From: CAYSCZ01 sp964429655
GTDB taxonomy: Bacteria; Bacteroidota; Bacteroidia; Cytophagales; Cyclobacteriaceae
Length of the DNA: 18,921 nt
NCBI GenBank assembly: GCA_964429655.1
Contig: CAYSCZ010000056.1
Span: forward strand, 1 to 18,921
Direction of reading: 5' to 3'
A model generated the notes under the pieces. That model was given only the letters and a program-made list of their open reading frames with translations. It made no database searches and had not been told where the DNA came from. Both the position numbers and the translations under genes were made by a program. Of the stretch, positions 7,786-16,347 are shown one piece after another. Every line of letters starts with the position of its first letter. Positions within the stretch are counted from its first letter, which is position 1.

Positions 7786-9441
7786 ATGCTTAAGCGCTTA
7801 GAGATCAAGAATTACGCTTTAATTAATCACCTGGTTTTAACACCATCAAAGCGGTTAAATGTAATCACAGGAGAAACCGGGGCCGGAAAGTCTATAATGT
7901 TGGGAGCACTGGGGCTATTATTAGGGAATAGGGCGGAAACCAGGGCATTGTCAGATATTAATAAGAAATGTGTCGTAGAAGCTGTCTTTGATATACAAGA
8001 CAACCAGTTAAAACCATTTTTTGAAATTAATGCGCTTGATTACGAAGATGATTGTACAATCAGAAGGGAAATAACACCTTCAGGGAAATCCCGGGCATTT
8101 ATAAATGACACCCCCGCTACTTTGGATCTTTTAAAACAACTCGGGCAAAATTTGGTGGATATTCATTCTCAAAGAGATAACACATTGATTGGTGGTAAAG
8201 CTTTTCAATTGACTATGGTAGATGCGTATGCCAGGAATGATGATACTAAAAAGCGTTACAATGAAGTTTTTAAAGATTACAAAAAAGCTGAAAAGGAATA
8301 TAATGCACTTAAAGCCTCTGCCTCAAAATTAAAAGAAGAGCATGAGTTCAATTTATTCTTGTACGAAGAACTGGAAAAAGCAAGTCTTCAGGATAATGAA
8401 CAAGAGGAACTTGAACAAAAACTTGAAATTCTGGAAAATGCAGAAGACATAAAAACCAGAATAAGTAATGCGCTCGCTTCTTTAAGCGATAATGACTATT
8501 CTGTGCTTAGCCAACTTTCAGCAGTCAATCAAAATATCAAAGGGACCCGGGAATATTCATCAACATACCAGGAAATTGCCGGACGAATTGAATCTGCTGA
8601 AATCGAATTAAAAGATATATCGCAAACTTTATATGAGCTAAATGATCAGGTAGAGTTTGACCCGTCAGTGATTGAAGAAACCAAGGAAAGGTTAAGTCTG
8701 ATCTACCAATTACAACAAAAACATAAACTAAGCACTATTTCTGAATTAAATAACCTTAAAAGTGATCTAAAGCAAAAAGTCGAACGTTTTCAAAATCTCG
8801 ATGAAACGTTAAATGAACTAAAATCAAAATATGATCAGCTGTTATCGGAACTTGAGACGCAGGGTAAGCATCTCACAAACACCAGAATCAGGGTATTCGA
8901 AGATATCTCTATTGAGTTAGAATCAAGCATAAAATTACTTGGTATGCCCCAGGGAACAATTGCCCTAAAGCATGAAAAGCAGGATGCAGATGAAACCGGT
9001 CTGGATTCTATTAGGTTGTTGTTCAGTGCAAACAAAGGTGTTGATCCAAAAGAATTAATTGAGGTTGCCTCTGGCGGCGAGTTTTCTAGGTTAATGTTTG
9101 CGATCAAGGCTATGCTGGCAGATAAAACTTCTTTACCTACCCTAATCTTTGATGAAATAGATACAGGTGTTTCAGGAGAAATAGCAATAAAAATGGCATC
9201 AATGATGCAGGAAATTGCCCTAAACCATCAGATTATTAGTATCAGCCATCTGCCACAGATTGCCGCGCGGGGAACGCATCACTATTTTGTTTATAAGGAT
9301 CATAATGATGAAAAAACCGTCAGTAAACTAAAACTATTGAACCAAGAAGAAAGAAAAGAACAAATAGCCCGGATGATCGGGGGAGACAATCCATCCCAGT
9401 CTGCCATTAAGAGTGCAGAGGAACTATTAAAAATAAACTAA
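7786..9441 (+). CDS. recN: DNA repair protein RecN
   Basis: A 551-residue SMC-like ATPase for double-strand break repair; it binds DNA ends and tethers sister chromosomes before RecA action. The N-terminal half has Walker A GETGAGKS (29-36) and the RecN-typical SGKSRAFINDTPA and DIHSQRDN. A coiled-coil arm occupies about 150-380. The C-terminal half has the ABC signature ASGGEFSR (about 428-435), Walker B with catalytic Glu (LIFDEIDTGVSGE) and the ISISHLPQIAA H-loop. Length is normal. It ends the long rightward block, and a weak 5-bp stem (9448-9452 with 9460-9464) lies at its 3' end facing the convergent gene. Confidence 0.95.
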   Translation: MLKRLEIKNYALINHLVLTPSKRLNVITGETGAGKSIMLGALGLLLGNRAETRALSDINKKCVVEAVFDIQDNQLKPFFEINALDYEDDCTIRREITPSGKSRAFINDTPATLDLLKQLGQNLVDIHSQRDNTLIGGKAFQLTMVDAYARNDDTKKRYNEVFKDYKKAEKEYNALKASASKLKEEHEFNLFLYEELEKASLQDNEQEELEQKLEILENAEDIKTRISNALASLSDNDYSVLSQLSAVNQNIKGTREYSSTYQEIAGRIESAEIELKDISQTLYELNDQVEFDPSVIEETKERLSLIYQLQQKHKLSTISELNNLKSDLKQKVERFQNLDETLNELKSKYDQLLSELETQGKHLTNTRIRVFEDISIELESSIKLLGMPQGTIALKHEKQDADETGLDSIRLLFSANKGVDPKELIEVASGGEFSRLMFAIKAMLADKTSLPTLIFDEIDTGVSGEIAIKMASMMQEIALNHQIISISHLPQIAARGTHHYFVYKDHNDEKTVSKLKLLNQEERKEQIARMIGGDNPSQSAIKSAEELLKIN

Positions 9442-9454
9442 ACATTACAGCATG

Positions 9455-10282
9455 TTAATTGCTGACCAATGACTTTTCCAGTTTTAACTTGTGCCCTAGA
9501 TTATTGGCGGATACAAGTTCAACATCTAAGGTGCCCAATAAGAACTTAGCACTTATTTTTACAGGTATTTTATTAGAATCATTGGATATCCAAAGTTTTA
9601 TCGCTGTATCACTTTTAAAAAATTTATTGTCCTGAAGGATTGGTAAAAAGGTCAATGTCGGTATATTTCCAAGTTTGGTTTTAACAGTATCCTCACCAGT
9701 ATAGCCTATCTTAAAATCATAAATTTTATCATCAAAAAATGCTTCCACATTTAAGGTATCGCCCTTTGATAATGTTGAGGCGTCCAATGTCCTTAAGTAA
9801 TAATACCCACTGATGGGGTCATGAATACCATCCGGAACTTTATGCTTTTCAATGCGCTTTAATTTTTGGGTATGCCTGTCTAGTTTGGATACTCTTACCG
9901 TATCCTCATCGGGGTAAAAATTAACGACTTCATGGAAACGGTATCGACCTTCCGAGATGTGCCTGTAAAACCGTAAGGGCTGCATTACATTCGCATCAAT
10001 ATAAGACCCCCAATTATCATTGATTTTATAAAAAAAATGAACCAAGCCGACCGATGTGGCCCTCAAATCAACTTTCAGGCTGGGCCTGTTCCTTATATAA
10101 AAAGTACTGTCGCTAACTGTCAGTGTAGCATTCCCGGCATTTAATATCCCAAATTTCCCAATATATGAAAGCTTCTCTCCAGCCTGAAAAACCCTGACAA
10201 GCGACTGATTACTACCTTGAATAGGGATAAGTAGGATTAGCAATAAAACTGCTTTTGTTTTGTTTTTAAGTTTTTTGTGCAT
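9455..10282 (-). CDS. DUF3108 exported protein
   Basis: A 275-residue protein with a clear signal peptide: a basic start (HKKLKNKTK), then a hydrophobic run ending near IQGSNQS. The mature part matches my memory of the DUF3108 family: FQAGEKLSYIGKFGILNAGNATLTV near the start, then DPISGYYYLRTL, NVEAFFDDKIYDFKIGYTGEDTVKTKLG, and ending in a strand with VKISAKFLLGTLDVEL. Function is unknown; a beta-rich envelope protein is inferred. It converges on recN (13-bp gap) and starts 23 bp from the divergent hydrolase gene, leaving almost no room for separate promoters. Confidence 0.8.
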   Translation of the reverse strand: MHKKLKNKTKAVLLLILLIPIQGSNQSLVRVFQAGEKLSYIGKFGILNAGNATLTVSDSTFYIRNRPSLKVDLRATSVGLVHFFYKINDNWGSYIDANVMQPLRFYRHISEGRYRFHEVVNFYPDEDTVRVSKLDRHTQKLKRIEKHKVPDGIHDPISGYYYLRTLDASTLSKGDTLNVEAFFDDKIYDFKIGYTGEDTVKTKLGNIPTLTFLPILQDNKFFKSDTAIKLWISNDSNKIPVKISAKFLLGTLDVELVSANNLGHKLKLEKSLVSN

Positions 10283-10305
10283 TTCGCTTAACTTGCCTTT
10301 TTAGA

Positions 10306-11169
10306 ATGCAGTGGATAGTAATAAAAAATGTTGGAAGTTTTCATTGTCATATTTATGGCGAAGGTAAAGAAGTTCTCATTGCTTTTCACGGCTATGGCAT
10401 GGATGGTAAGCAGTTTAATAAGTTAAAACAATCAATAGCCGGTAATTATACAGTAGTGGGAATAGACTTTTTCTTTCATGGAAAATCCCAAATCTTTAAT
10501 GATAGTATCAAATATTTAAGAAAAGGTTTTCCTGCCTGGGCGCTAAAAGAATTGATTTTAAAGATTTTAGCGTACTTACAGGCATCAAGTTTTTCTATTG
10601 CATGTTATTCAATGGGTACCCGTCTTGGCTTTCAGGCCGTTGAATTATTCACTGAAAAAATAAAGAAGCTGTATTTAATCGTTCCGGAAGGATTATTTAA
10701 GCATAATTTAATAGACCTGCTGGGTAAGCATTATATCATTAATACCGTATTCAAATGGATGACCTATGACTCAATGATTTTATATCACCTGATCAGGGCC
10801 GCAGATTATCTGAACCTACTAGATAAAGAACTATCAAAAATTGCTCAAAATGAATTAAATACTATTCTCAAAAGAAAGAATCTCTATTCCACAATAACCT
10901 ACATAGGAAATACGCCCATACATCTGCAAAACGTAATAGAGATTATAAATAAGAATAATATCCTGATAACATTGATTTTTGGCGGCCACGATAGATTATT
11001 TCCCGAAAAAAGTGCCTTTACTTTTGTTCAAAAGCTTGATAAAAAAAATTCCATAATTGTTAACGATGGACACTGGATTAGCCCCACCTTACTTGATAAT
11101 ATCCTAAAAAATACCGAATTGTATGACCACTCCTGTGCAAAACAACACCATTCGCTACCTGTTCGGTGA
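10306..11169 (+). CDS. Alpha/beta hydrolase
   Basis: A 287-residue protein with a full alpha/beta-hydrolase layout: the oxyanion-loop HGYGMDGKQF after the third strand, a nucleophile elbow at C100-Y-S102-M-G104, Asp in FGGHDRLFP and His in NDGHWISP. The elbow has Cys where the G-x-S-x-G motif has its first Gly. No signal peptide is seen, so it is likely cytosolic. The substrate is unknown; an ester or thioester of a lipid is plausible because two acyltransferase-like genes follow. Its 3' end overlaps the next gene by 47 bp, which suggests a tight operon. Confidence 0.8.
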   Translation: MQWIVIKNVGSFHCHIYGEGKEVLIAFHGYGMDGKQFNKLKQSIAGNYTVVGIDFFFHGKSQIFNDSIKYLRKGFPAWALKELILKILAYLQASSFSIACYSMGTRLGFQAVELFTEKIKKLYLIVPEGLFKHNLIDLLGKHYIINTVFKWMTYDSMILYHLIRAADYLNLLDKELSKIAQNELNTILKRKNLYSTITYIGNTPIHLQNVIEIINKNNILITLIFGGHDRLFPEKSAFTFVQKLDKKNSIIVNDGHWISPTLLDNILKNTELYDHSCAKQHHSLPVR

Positions 11170-11746
11170 TATTCTTAAAAGAAGAATCGAATCTAAATTC
11201 AATAATATTTCTTTAGTTGATTTTCCGGAAACATCTGAAACCTCTATCCTGCTGTTACTTAATCATTTTTCATGGTGGGACGGGTTCCTTGGCGGATATT
11301 TAAATCATTGCTATTTCAAAAAAAACTTCTTCATAATGATGCAGGAAGATCAAATAAAAAAACATCATTACTTCCGTTACCTTGGTGGCTATTCCATCAG
11401 AAAGGAGTCAAAAGAGATGATGATTTCTTTGAATTACACCATAAAAACACTGGAATCAAAGGGAAACCTGGTGCTGATGTTTCCGCAGGCTGAACTAGAG
11501 TCCATGCATACCCGTTCGGTACACCTGGCCAAAGGCTTAAAATATGTGATGGATAAAATAGAAAAGGAATGCCAATTGATTTATTGTTCAGTATTGTTGG
11601 ATTATTTTGAGAGCTTTAAACCATCCTTGACGTATCATTTCCTGGACTGTGGAAGCATATTGAACGCTGACTTTGATGAATTAAAAATTAAGATAAATGA
11701 ATTCCACCGGGAAGCCCTTAAAAAGCAGTGCAGGCACCACACATGA
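11123..11746 (+). CDS. PlsC-like lysophospholipid acyltransferase
   Basis: A 207-residue protein of the PlsC/LPLAT superfamily. The catalytic H-x4-D is present as N47-H48-FSWW-D53. A segment at the FPEG block reads MFPQAELES, where the usual Glu-Gly is changed. The conserved IRKESKEMM block lies between. The family transfers acyl chains from acyl-CoA or acyl-ACP to a lipid or alcohol, normally at the inner face of the membrane. It is shorter than typical PlsC (about 240) and has no obvious N-terminal membrane helix. The chosen ATG lies 47 bp inside the hydrolase gene; a GTG at 11135 is an alternative. Confidence 0.72.
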   Translation: MTTPVQNNTIRYLFGDILKRRIESKFNNISLVDFPETSETSILLLLNHFSWWDGFLGGYLNHCYFKKNFFIMMQEDQIKKHHYFRYLGGYSIRKESKEMMISLNYTIKTLESKGNLVLMFPQAELESMHTRSVHLAKGLKYVMDKIEKECQLIYCSVLLDYFESFKPSLTYHFLDCGSILNADFDELKIKINEFHREALKKQCRHHT

Positions 11747-12921
11747 AAAACAGTATATACCTGAAACAGCTGGATTCTTTTAAATATGGCATGAACAAGC
11801 AGTTAACAGAAGTGCCTAAAGAAGTGTTTTTAACTACTGATTATGTTAAACTAAAGAGCGGTCTTAGAAGGCTTAATAACGACATTCAGGGTATAATAGA
11901 AAAATTAATCCGGGGTTACCTGTATGAAAAGCACTTAACCAGAGAAGAAGTGAGACTGGCAGTAGCTTCCCAAAATATAAATTTTCTTCTCTTTCAACAT
12001 CTGAAAAAAAATAAAATAAGTAAGCAGGACAGTGACAGGTTAAGAAAGCAAGTTGCAGAGATGGCAAAGGCACTGGAAAACGGATCTATGGTACATATTC
12101 TGCCTTCTTCTATCCCCTCCTTTCTATTGCCTGCAAGTAAAAGTGCTCTAAATGTTATTTTCCCTTTATTGTTAGGATTGGTTAAAGGGGGTTCAGTTTT
12201 GAATTTTGGAGAAGCCACGCCCTGGAAATTGCTTTATCAAAAGATACCAAAAAAGGAAATTCAAGTCGTTGGATTGGAATCTTATTACGGTATTGAAAAA
12301 GATACAATATGCATCGCTTTATTTAATCATGATCATAGCGGATTACTGGAAGCCAAATCTTTTGGCTTGATAACGTCCAGTCTACCGCCCCATTTGTCTG
12401 TGCAAAAGCTATCCTTTGTCACCAACAAATATGCTTCGTTGCAACAATTTGGCTTTCCGAATTTTAATAAAGCTATTTTTTTTATTCAGGATAAGCTTTG
12501 GATGGACAAAGCATCTAAACTCTTAGAGCAGCAGGATGGCATTGCTGTATTTGCCATCTCTCCGGATGGTATACCTTCATATACGTTTGCACAAATACCC
12601 ATAATATCAAAACCAGGGGCGTTTATGTTTGCACGAAGATTAGCTAATCAAATGAGGGGTAAGCGGGAAGTCTGGCTGATTAATGTACACATCAATTACT
12701 TTGAGCACATTCAATCAAAGCTAAAAACCCCATTAACTGTTAAACTCGAACCTCCGGCTGTTGTACCAACAGATACACTTGCAAAACCTGACTCCTGGAT
12801 CAATGAACAACGATTAATTTATGAAAACTATGTAAATAAAAATAGAGGAAGTTATTTACCTGACTTATTAAAGGCCTCTTATATAAAAGATAGCAGGATA
12901 CCTTCTTTGAAAAAGATATGA
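11743..12921 (+). CDS. Divergent PlsC-like protein with a long N-terminal extension
   Basis: A 392-residue protein. The frame is open slightly upstream, but the ATG at 11743 overlaps the previous stop (ATGA), so I chose it. The C-terminal half has the block order of PlsC proteins: N195-H-D-H-S-G-L-L-E203 in block I, FVTNKYASLQQFGFP in block II, ISPDGIPSYTF then ISKPGAFMFARRLA in block III, and VWLINVHI in block IV. The catalytic H-x4-D is not exact: H196 is followed by Leu, while H198 gives H-x4-E203. The usual PEG is PDG (274-276). The N-terminal 190 residues are not recognised and include a hydrophobic stretch near SALNVIFPLLLGLVKGG. It could be a divergent acyltransferase or an inactive partner of the gene before it. 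Confidence 0.6.
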   Translation: MKNSIYLKQLDSFKYGMNKQLTEVPKEVFLTTDYVKLKSGLRRLNNDIQGIIEKLIRGYLYEKHLTREEVRLAVASQNINFLLFQHLKKNKISKQDSDRLRKQVAEMAKALENGSMVHILPSSIPSFLLPASKSALNVIFPLLLGLVKGGSVLNFGEATPWKLLYQKIPKKEIQVVGLESYYGIEKDTICIALFNHDHSGLLEAKSFGLITSSLPPHLSVQKLSFVTNKYASLQQFGFPNFNKAIFFIQDKLWMDKASKLLEQQDGIAVFAISPDGIPSYTFAQIPIISKPGAFMFARRLANQMRGKREVWLINVHINYFEHIQSKLKTPLTVKLEPPAVVPTDTLAKPDSWINEQRLIYENYVNKNRGSYLPDLLKASYIKDSRIPSLKKI

Positions 12922-12954
12922 TTAAACGAAGAATACGCAATTCAAAAAACTAGT

Positions 12955-12962
12955 TATACTTG
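12955..12962 (+). promoter_or_regulatory. Weak -7-like element before fabI
   Basis: TATACTTG matches the Bacteroidota TAnnTTTG consensus at all but one position and lies 24 bp before the fabI ATG. No -33 element is evident, so this is a low-confidence candidate. Confidence 0.2.
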
Positions 12963-12986
12963 CTGGTTAGAAAACCTTATTCAATT

Positions 12987-13799
12987 ATGAGCAATAATCT
13001 ACTTCAGGGAAAAAAAGGAATAATTTTCGGTGCATTGGATGAAAGGTCAATCGCCTGGAAAGTTGCATTAAAAGCTAAAGATGAAGGGGCCCAATTTACA
13101 CTCACTAATGCCCCCATCGCACTCAGGATGGGAGAAATAAATAAGCTTGCAGATGAATGCAATACCCAGGTTATAGGTGCTGATGCCACTAACCTGGAAG
13201 ACCTTGAGCAATTAATCACACAGTCACAAAAAATATTAGGTAGTGGGATAGACTTCATTCTGCACTCCATCGGTATGAGCCCCAATGTTAGAAAAAAGAA
13301 AAACTATGGAGAGCTGAATTATGATTGGTACCATAAAACCCTCGATATCTCTGCCCTATCCTTTCATAAAGTAATGCAAACGGCAGAAAAATTAGATGCT
13401 ATGAATGAATGGGGGTCGATTTTAGGACTTTCCTACATTGCCGCCCAAAGAGTCTTCCCTGATTATTCAGACATGGCTCAGGCTAAGGCTCTACTGGAAT
13501 CTATTGCAAGAAGTTATGGATACAGGTATGGAAGGAAGAAAAAAGTAAGGGTCAACACCATCTCTCAGTCTCCTACTAAAACCACCGCCGGAACCGGCAT
13601 CAAAGGATTTGATGTTTTCTATGATTATGCAGAAAAAATGTCTCCTTTGGGTAACGCCTCAGCTGATGCCTGTGCAGACTATTGTGTGATGATGTTTTCT
13701 GATTTGACGAGGATGGTAACCATGCAAAACCTCATGCACGATGGCGGATTTTCTTCCACCGGTATTACTGAAGAGATTATCGAACAAATGTCAAAGTAA
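12987..13799 (+). CDS. fabI: Enoyl-ACP reductase FabI
   Basis: A 270-residue SDR-fold enzyme that reduces trans-2-enoyl-ACP in the last step of each fatty-acid elongation cycle, using NAD(P)H. Visible are the FabI-type nucleotide loop GALDERSIAW (15-24) rather than classical GxxxGxG, the HSIGMSPN segment (93-100), and the active site Y160-SDMAQA-K167 (Y-x6-K), with a second Tyr at 150. FabI is the target of triclosan. The frame extends upstream to 12960, but the ATG at 12987 gives the normal N-terminus. It lies 65 bp after the acyltransferase-like trio, consistent with a lipid-related neighbourhood. ispE begins only a few bases after its stop. Confidence 0.92.
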   Translation: MSNNLLQGKKGIIFGALDERSIAWKVALKAKDEGAQFTLTNAPIALRMGEINKLADECNTQVIGADATNLEDLEQLITQSQKILGSGIDFILHSIGMSPNVRKKKNYGELNYDWYHKTLDISALSFHKVMQTAEKLDAMNEWGSILGLSYIAAQRVFPDYSDMAQAKALLESIARSYGYRYGRKKKVRVNTISQSPTKTTAGTGIKGFDVFYDYAEKMSPLGNASADACADYCVMMFSDLTRMVTMQNLMHDGGFSSTGITEEIIEQMSK

Positions 13800-13803
13800 A
13801 ACA

Positions 13804-14616
13804 TTGCTCACCTTTCCGAATTGCAAGATAAACCTTGGCCTAAACATCCTTTCAAAAAGAGATGACGGTTACCATAATATCGAAACCTGCTTCTATCCTG
13901 TTCAATGGTGCGATGCACTTGAGGTAGTAATATCAGACAACCTTAACTTTAATAGTACCGGAATTGAGATACCCGGGGACCCGCAGGATAACCTTTGCAT
14001 AAAAGCCTATCAGTTGGTCAAGAAAGACTACGATATTGCTCCCGTAGATATTCATCTGCACAAAGTAATCCCAATTGGTGCTGGTTTGGGTGGCGGATCA
14101 TCAGATGCGGCAAAAATGCTGGTCTTACTGAATGATTTCTTCGAATTGAACATCCCGGAGAAAAAACTGGAAGTCTACGCTAAAAAGCTGGGTAGCGATT
14201 GTGTTTTCTTTTTAAAAAACAAACAGGTACTGGCACTGGAAAAAGGGATCATTTTTGAGCCCATTGCCGTTGAGTTATCCGGGCTAACTATTTTAATTGT
14301 TTTTCCAAATATCCACATCTCCAGCCAGGAGGCTTATAGCATGGTGAAACCATCCCCACCTAAACAAAGCGCAAAATCTGTTATTGAAAATTACCCCGTT
14401 CAAGAATGGAAGGATCATCTTAAGAATGATTTTGAAGCCTCCGTTTTACCGAAACACCCTGTGATAGGTGAAATAAAAGAAAAATTATATAAACTGGGTG
14501 CTGTCTATGCCAGCATGTCAGGTTCCGGATCGGCAGTATACGGTATTTTTAATGATCTGGAAAAAACCCCTCACTTCTTTAAAAAATATCTGTGCTGGAA
14601 AGGAAATTTAAAATGA
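13804..14616 (+). CDS. ispE: 4-diphosphocytidyl-2-C-methyl-D-erythritol kinase IspE
   Basis: A GHMP-family kinase of the MEP (non-mevalonate) isoprenoid pathway; it phosphorylates CDP-ME with ATP. The N-terminus TFPNCKINLGLNIL carries the invariant Asn-x-x-Lys-Ile-Asn, followed by RDDGYHNIET. The ATP loop is GAGLGGGSSDAAK, and the third motif SMSGSGSAVYGIF is present. No ATG gives the expected start. The frame reaches back to an ATG at 13741, inside fabI in another frame, which would add 21 unrelated residues. The TTG at 13804 gives a family-typical 270-residue protein starting 4 bp after the fabI stop, so I chose it. Start confidence is moderate. Confidence 0.88.
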   Translation: MLTFPNCKINLGLNILSKRDDGYHNIETCFYPVQWCDALEVVISDNLNFNSTGIEIPGDPQDNLCIKAYQLVKKDYDIAPVDIHLHKVIPIGAGLGGGSSDAAKMLVLLNDFFELNIPEKKLEVYAKKLGSDCVFFLKNKQVLALEKGIIFEPIAVELSGLTILIVFPNIHISSQEAYSMVKPSPPKQSAKSVIENYPVQEWKDHLKNDFEASVLPKHPVIGEIKEKLYKLGAVYASMSGSGSAVYGIFNDLEKTPHFFKKYLCWKGNLK

Positions 14617-14934
14617 GTGCTCAACGAATTGATTTATGCTGTTGGTGAAATAGTGCCGAAATTCGAAAATTAGCTCACCAGTAGCAGGAAAATATTAATA
14701 ATAACGAACTTAATATTGGATTGAACGCATGCTGGGCAATTAATATATTATCGGAGTGATCATTATAAATAATTTTAATTGGTGATCCACGAAGAGATAA
14801 TGCTTTATTTCGCTCAAACCCCATTACTGTAACTTTTCTTACTCTGACGTTCAAGAAATAGGGATTCAATTTTGGTGTTCAGATAAGTTATTAGTTTATT
14901 TATTCAGATAACATCATACTGAAATACCAAAATA
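14617..14934. other. 318-bp non-coding stretch before the porin gene
   Basis: No convincing gene, tRNA or riboswitch is seen. A minus-strand open frame (14675-14869) has no recognisable protein character. Near the right end the 9-mer TTCAGATAA occurs twice (14878-14886 and 14903-14911), 25 bp apart, a possible regulatory direct repeat for the porin gene. Confidence 0.4.
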
Positions 14935-16074
14935 ATGAGGAAAAATATAATCTTTATTCTGCTATTTATCCAATCTACAACACTTTTTTCTCAAGACAAA
15001 GAATCCTCCTACCCAGTTTCTAATTACAAACCCCTTAAAGTAAATATAAGTGATGCGGTTTACATTAGGTTTATTATTTGGCATCAGCAGTGGCTGCAAA
15101 CCAATAACCTTCAAAAGGAAGGTTCCAAACTACAGTTAACATCTTCAGTTCGAAGAAGCAGGTTTTTGGCTTATGGGCAGATATCGCCTCGGTTTTTGAT
15201 ATTAACACATTTTGGCTTGAATAATCTTTCTGCTCAATCCAATCTAACATCGCTGGGAAACAACGGGGATGGCCCCCAGATCTTTTTACATGGCGCCTGG
15301 ACTGAATTCAAGGTTACTAACAATAATGTGCTGTATATCGGAGCGGGACTTCACTATTGGAAAGGATTAACCAGACTTACCAATGCATCCACACTTAATT
15401 TTATGACACTTGATCAGGCAAGNNNNNNNNNNNNNNNNNNNNNNNNNNNNNNNNNNNNNNNNNNNNNNNNNNNNNNNNNNNNNNNNNNNNNNNNNNNNNN
15501 NNNNNNNNNNNNNNNNNNNNNNAATACTATTGCAGAAGCTTATTTGAGGTATAATTTTTTTGAAACGGAATCAATAAAATTACCTTATCAGGTAGGGACA
15601 TACTTCGGAAAAAAGAAAGTGTTAGGTGTTGGCCTTGGTTTTTTCAGTCATGTGGATGGCGTGTACGATAATACTGCGGATGAACACGATAATGTGTTTC
15701 ATGTTGCTTTCGATGCTTTTTATGATGCACCGCTGGGGAATGGTGCCATCAATGCTTATGCATCATTCATCAGTTTTGACTATGGAGAAAACTACCTTTC
15801 ACGATGGGCCGGTACAGGAACCAATATTTATGTACATACCGGCTATCACATTCCGGGATTGAACATTATGCCATATGTGGCATTCCAAACAGGTAATTAT
15901 GAAGCCCTTGAGGATAATGTTAATTCATTTGATGTTGGAATAAACTACTATGTTAGTGGTCATAATGCCAAGATTACGCTAGAGTACCATACCCAATCCA
16001 ATGACTACAGAGACGCACCTGAGACCGAAGGTGATATTTCTCGAATCAGACTTCAAACACACATTTTCATATGA
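14935..16074 (+). CDS. Outer membrane porin, interrupted by an assembly gap
   Basis: About 380 residues including the gap. A signal peptide is clear (basic start, IIFILLFIQSTTLFS, then Gln). The mature part has alternating amphipathic strands rich in Tyr, Gly and Asn with short turns, such as RFLAYGQISPRFLILTHFG and NVLYIGAGLHYWKG, and it ends LQTHIFI, with the terminal hydrophobic or aromatic residue typical of beta-barrels. It fits the phosphate-selective-porin-like family seen beside Bacteroidota solute transporters. About 34 residues are unknown; both sides share a frame only if the gap length is correct modulo 3. It is immediately upstream of the DUF4212 and symporter genes, so it probably admits their substrate across the outer membrane. 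Confidence 0.72.
   Translation: MRKNIIFILLFIQSTTLFSQDKESSYPVSNYKPLKVNISDAVYIRFIIWHQQWLQTNNLQKEGSKLQLTSSVRRSRFLAYGQISPRFLILTHFGLNNLSAQSNLTSLGNNGDGPQIFLHGAWTEFKVTNNNVLYIGAGLHYWKGLTRLTNASTLNFMTLDQAXXXXXXXXXXXXXXXXXXXXXXXXXXXXXXXXXXNTIAEAYLRYNFFETESIKLPYQVGTYFGKKKVLGVGLGFFSHVDGVYDNTADEHDNVFHVAFDAFYDAPLGNGAINAYASFISFDYGENYLSRWAGTGTNIYVHTGYHIPGLNIMPYVAFQTGNYEALEDNVNSFDVGINYYVSGHNAKITLEYHTQSNDYRDAPETEGDISRIRLQTHIFI
15423..15522. other. 100-N assembly gap
   Basis: Exactly 100 unknown bases inside the porin gene. This is a common scaffold placeholder length, so the true gap size may differ. Confidence 0.98.
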
Positions 16075-16090
16075 TCTTAAATACAATAAA

Positions 16091-16345
16091 ATGTCGAATA
16101 ACCTCAAAGAATATTGGAAGAAAAATATCAGGATTTTAAGCATTCTTCTGGTAATATGGTTTGTAGTATCCTATGGATGTGGGATACTTTTTGCGGATAC
16201 CTTAAATGGTATCAGTCTAGGTGGCTTTCCTCTTGGTTTTTGGTTTGCACAACAAGGTGCTATCTATGTATTCGTGATCCTCATCTTCGTTTATGTGAAG
16301 TTGATGAACAATTTAGATAAAGAATTTGACGTCGACGAGCAATAA
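16091..16345 (+). CDS. DUF4212 small membrane subunit of the solute symporter
   Basis: An 84-residue membrane protein. The frame is open upstream into the porin end, but the ATG at 16091 gives the family-standard N-terminus (SNNLKEYWKKN). Two transmembrane helices are visible: ILSILLVIWFVVSYGCGILFA and IYVFVILIFVYVKLM. The linker GFPLGFWFAQQG is the DUF4212 hallmark. The family is always next to VC_2705-type sodium:solute symporters and is thought to act with them. The next gene starts 2 bp after its stop. It looks intact, unlike its partner. Confidence 0.9.
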   Translation: MSNNLKEYWKKNIRILSILLVIWFVVSYGCGILFADTLNGISLGGFPLGFWFAQQGAIYVFVILIFVYVKLMNNLDKEFDVDEQ

Positions 16346-16347
16346 TC

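Noticed and set aside
7788..7800. Palindrome TAAGCGCTTA at the start of recN
   Set aside because: Short and inside the coding sequence for the conserved recN N-terminus; it is explained by codons and likely chance.
10600..10614. Alpha/beta hydrolase considered a pseudogene because CYSMG lacks the first Gly
   Set aside because: The frame is intact, Ser, Asp and His are all present, and the first elbow Gly is variable in this superfamily.
12994..13285. Minus-strand 93-residue open frame
   Set aside because: It is antisense to fabI, whose catalytic motifs are intact; it has no protein character of its own.
14675..14869. Minus-strand 64-residue open frame in the non-coding stretch
   Set aside because: No recognisable domain, no start context and no neighbour logic; its composition looks like chance.
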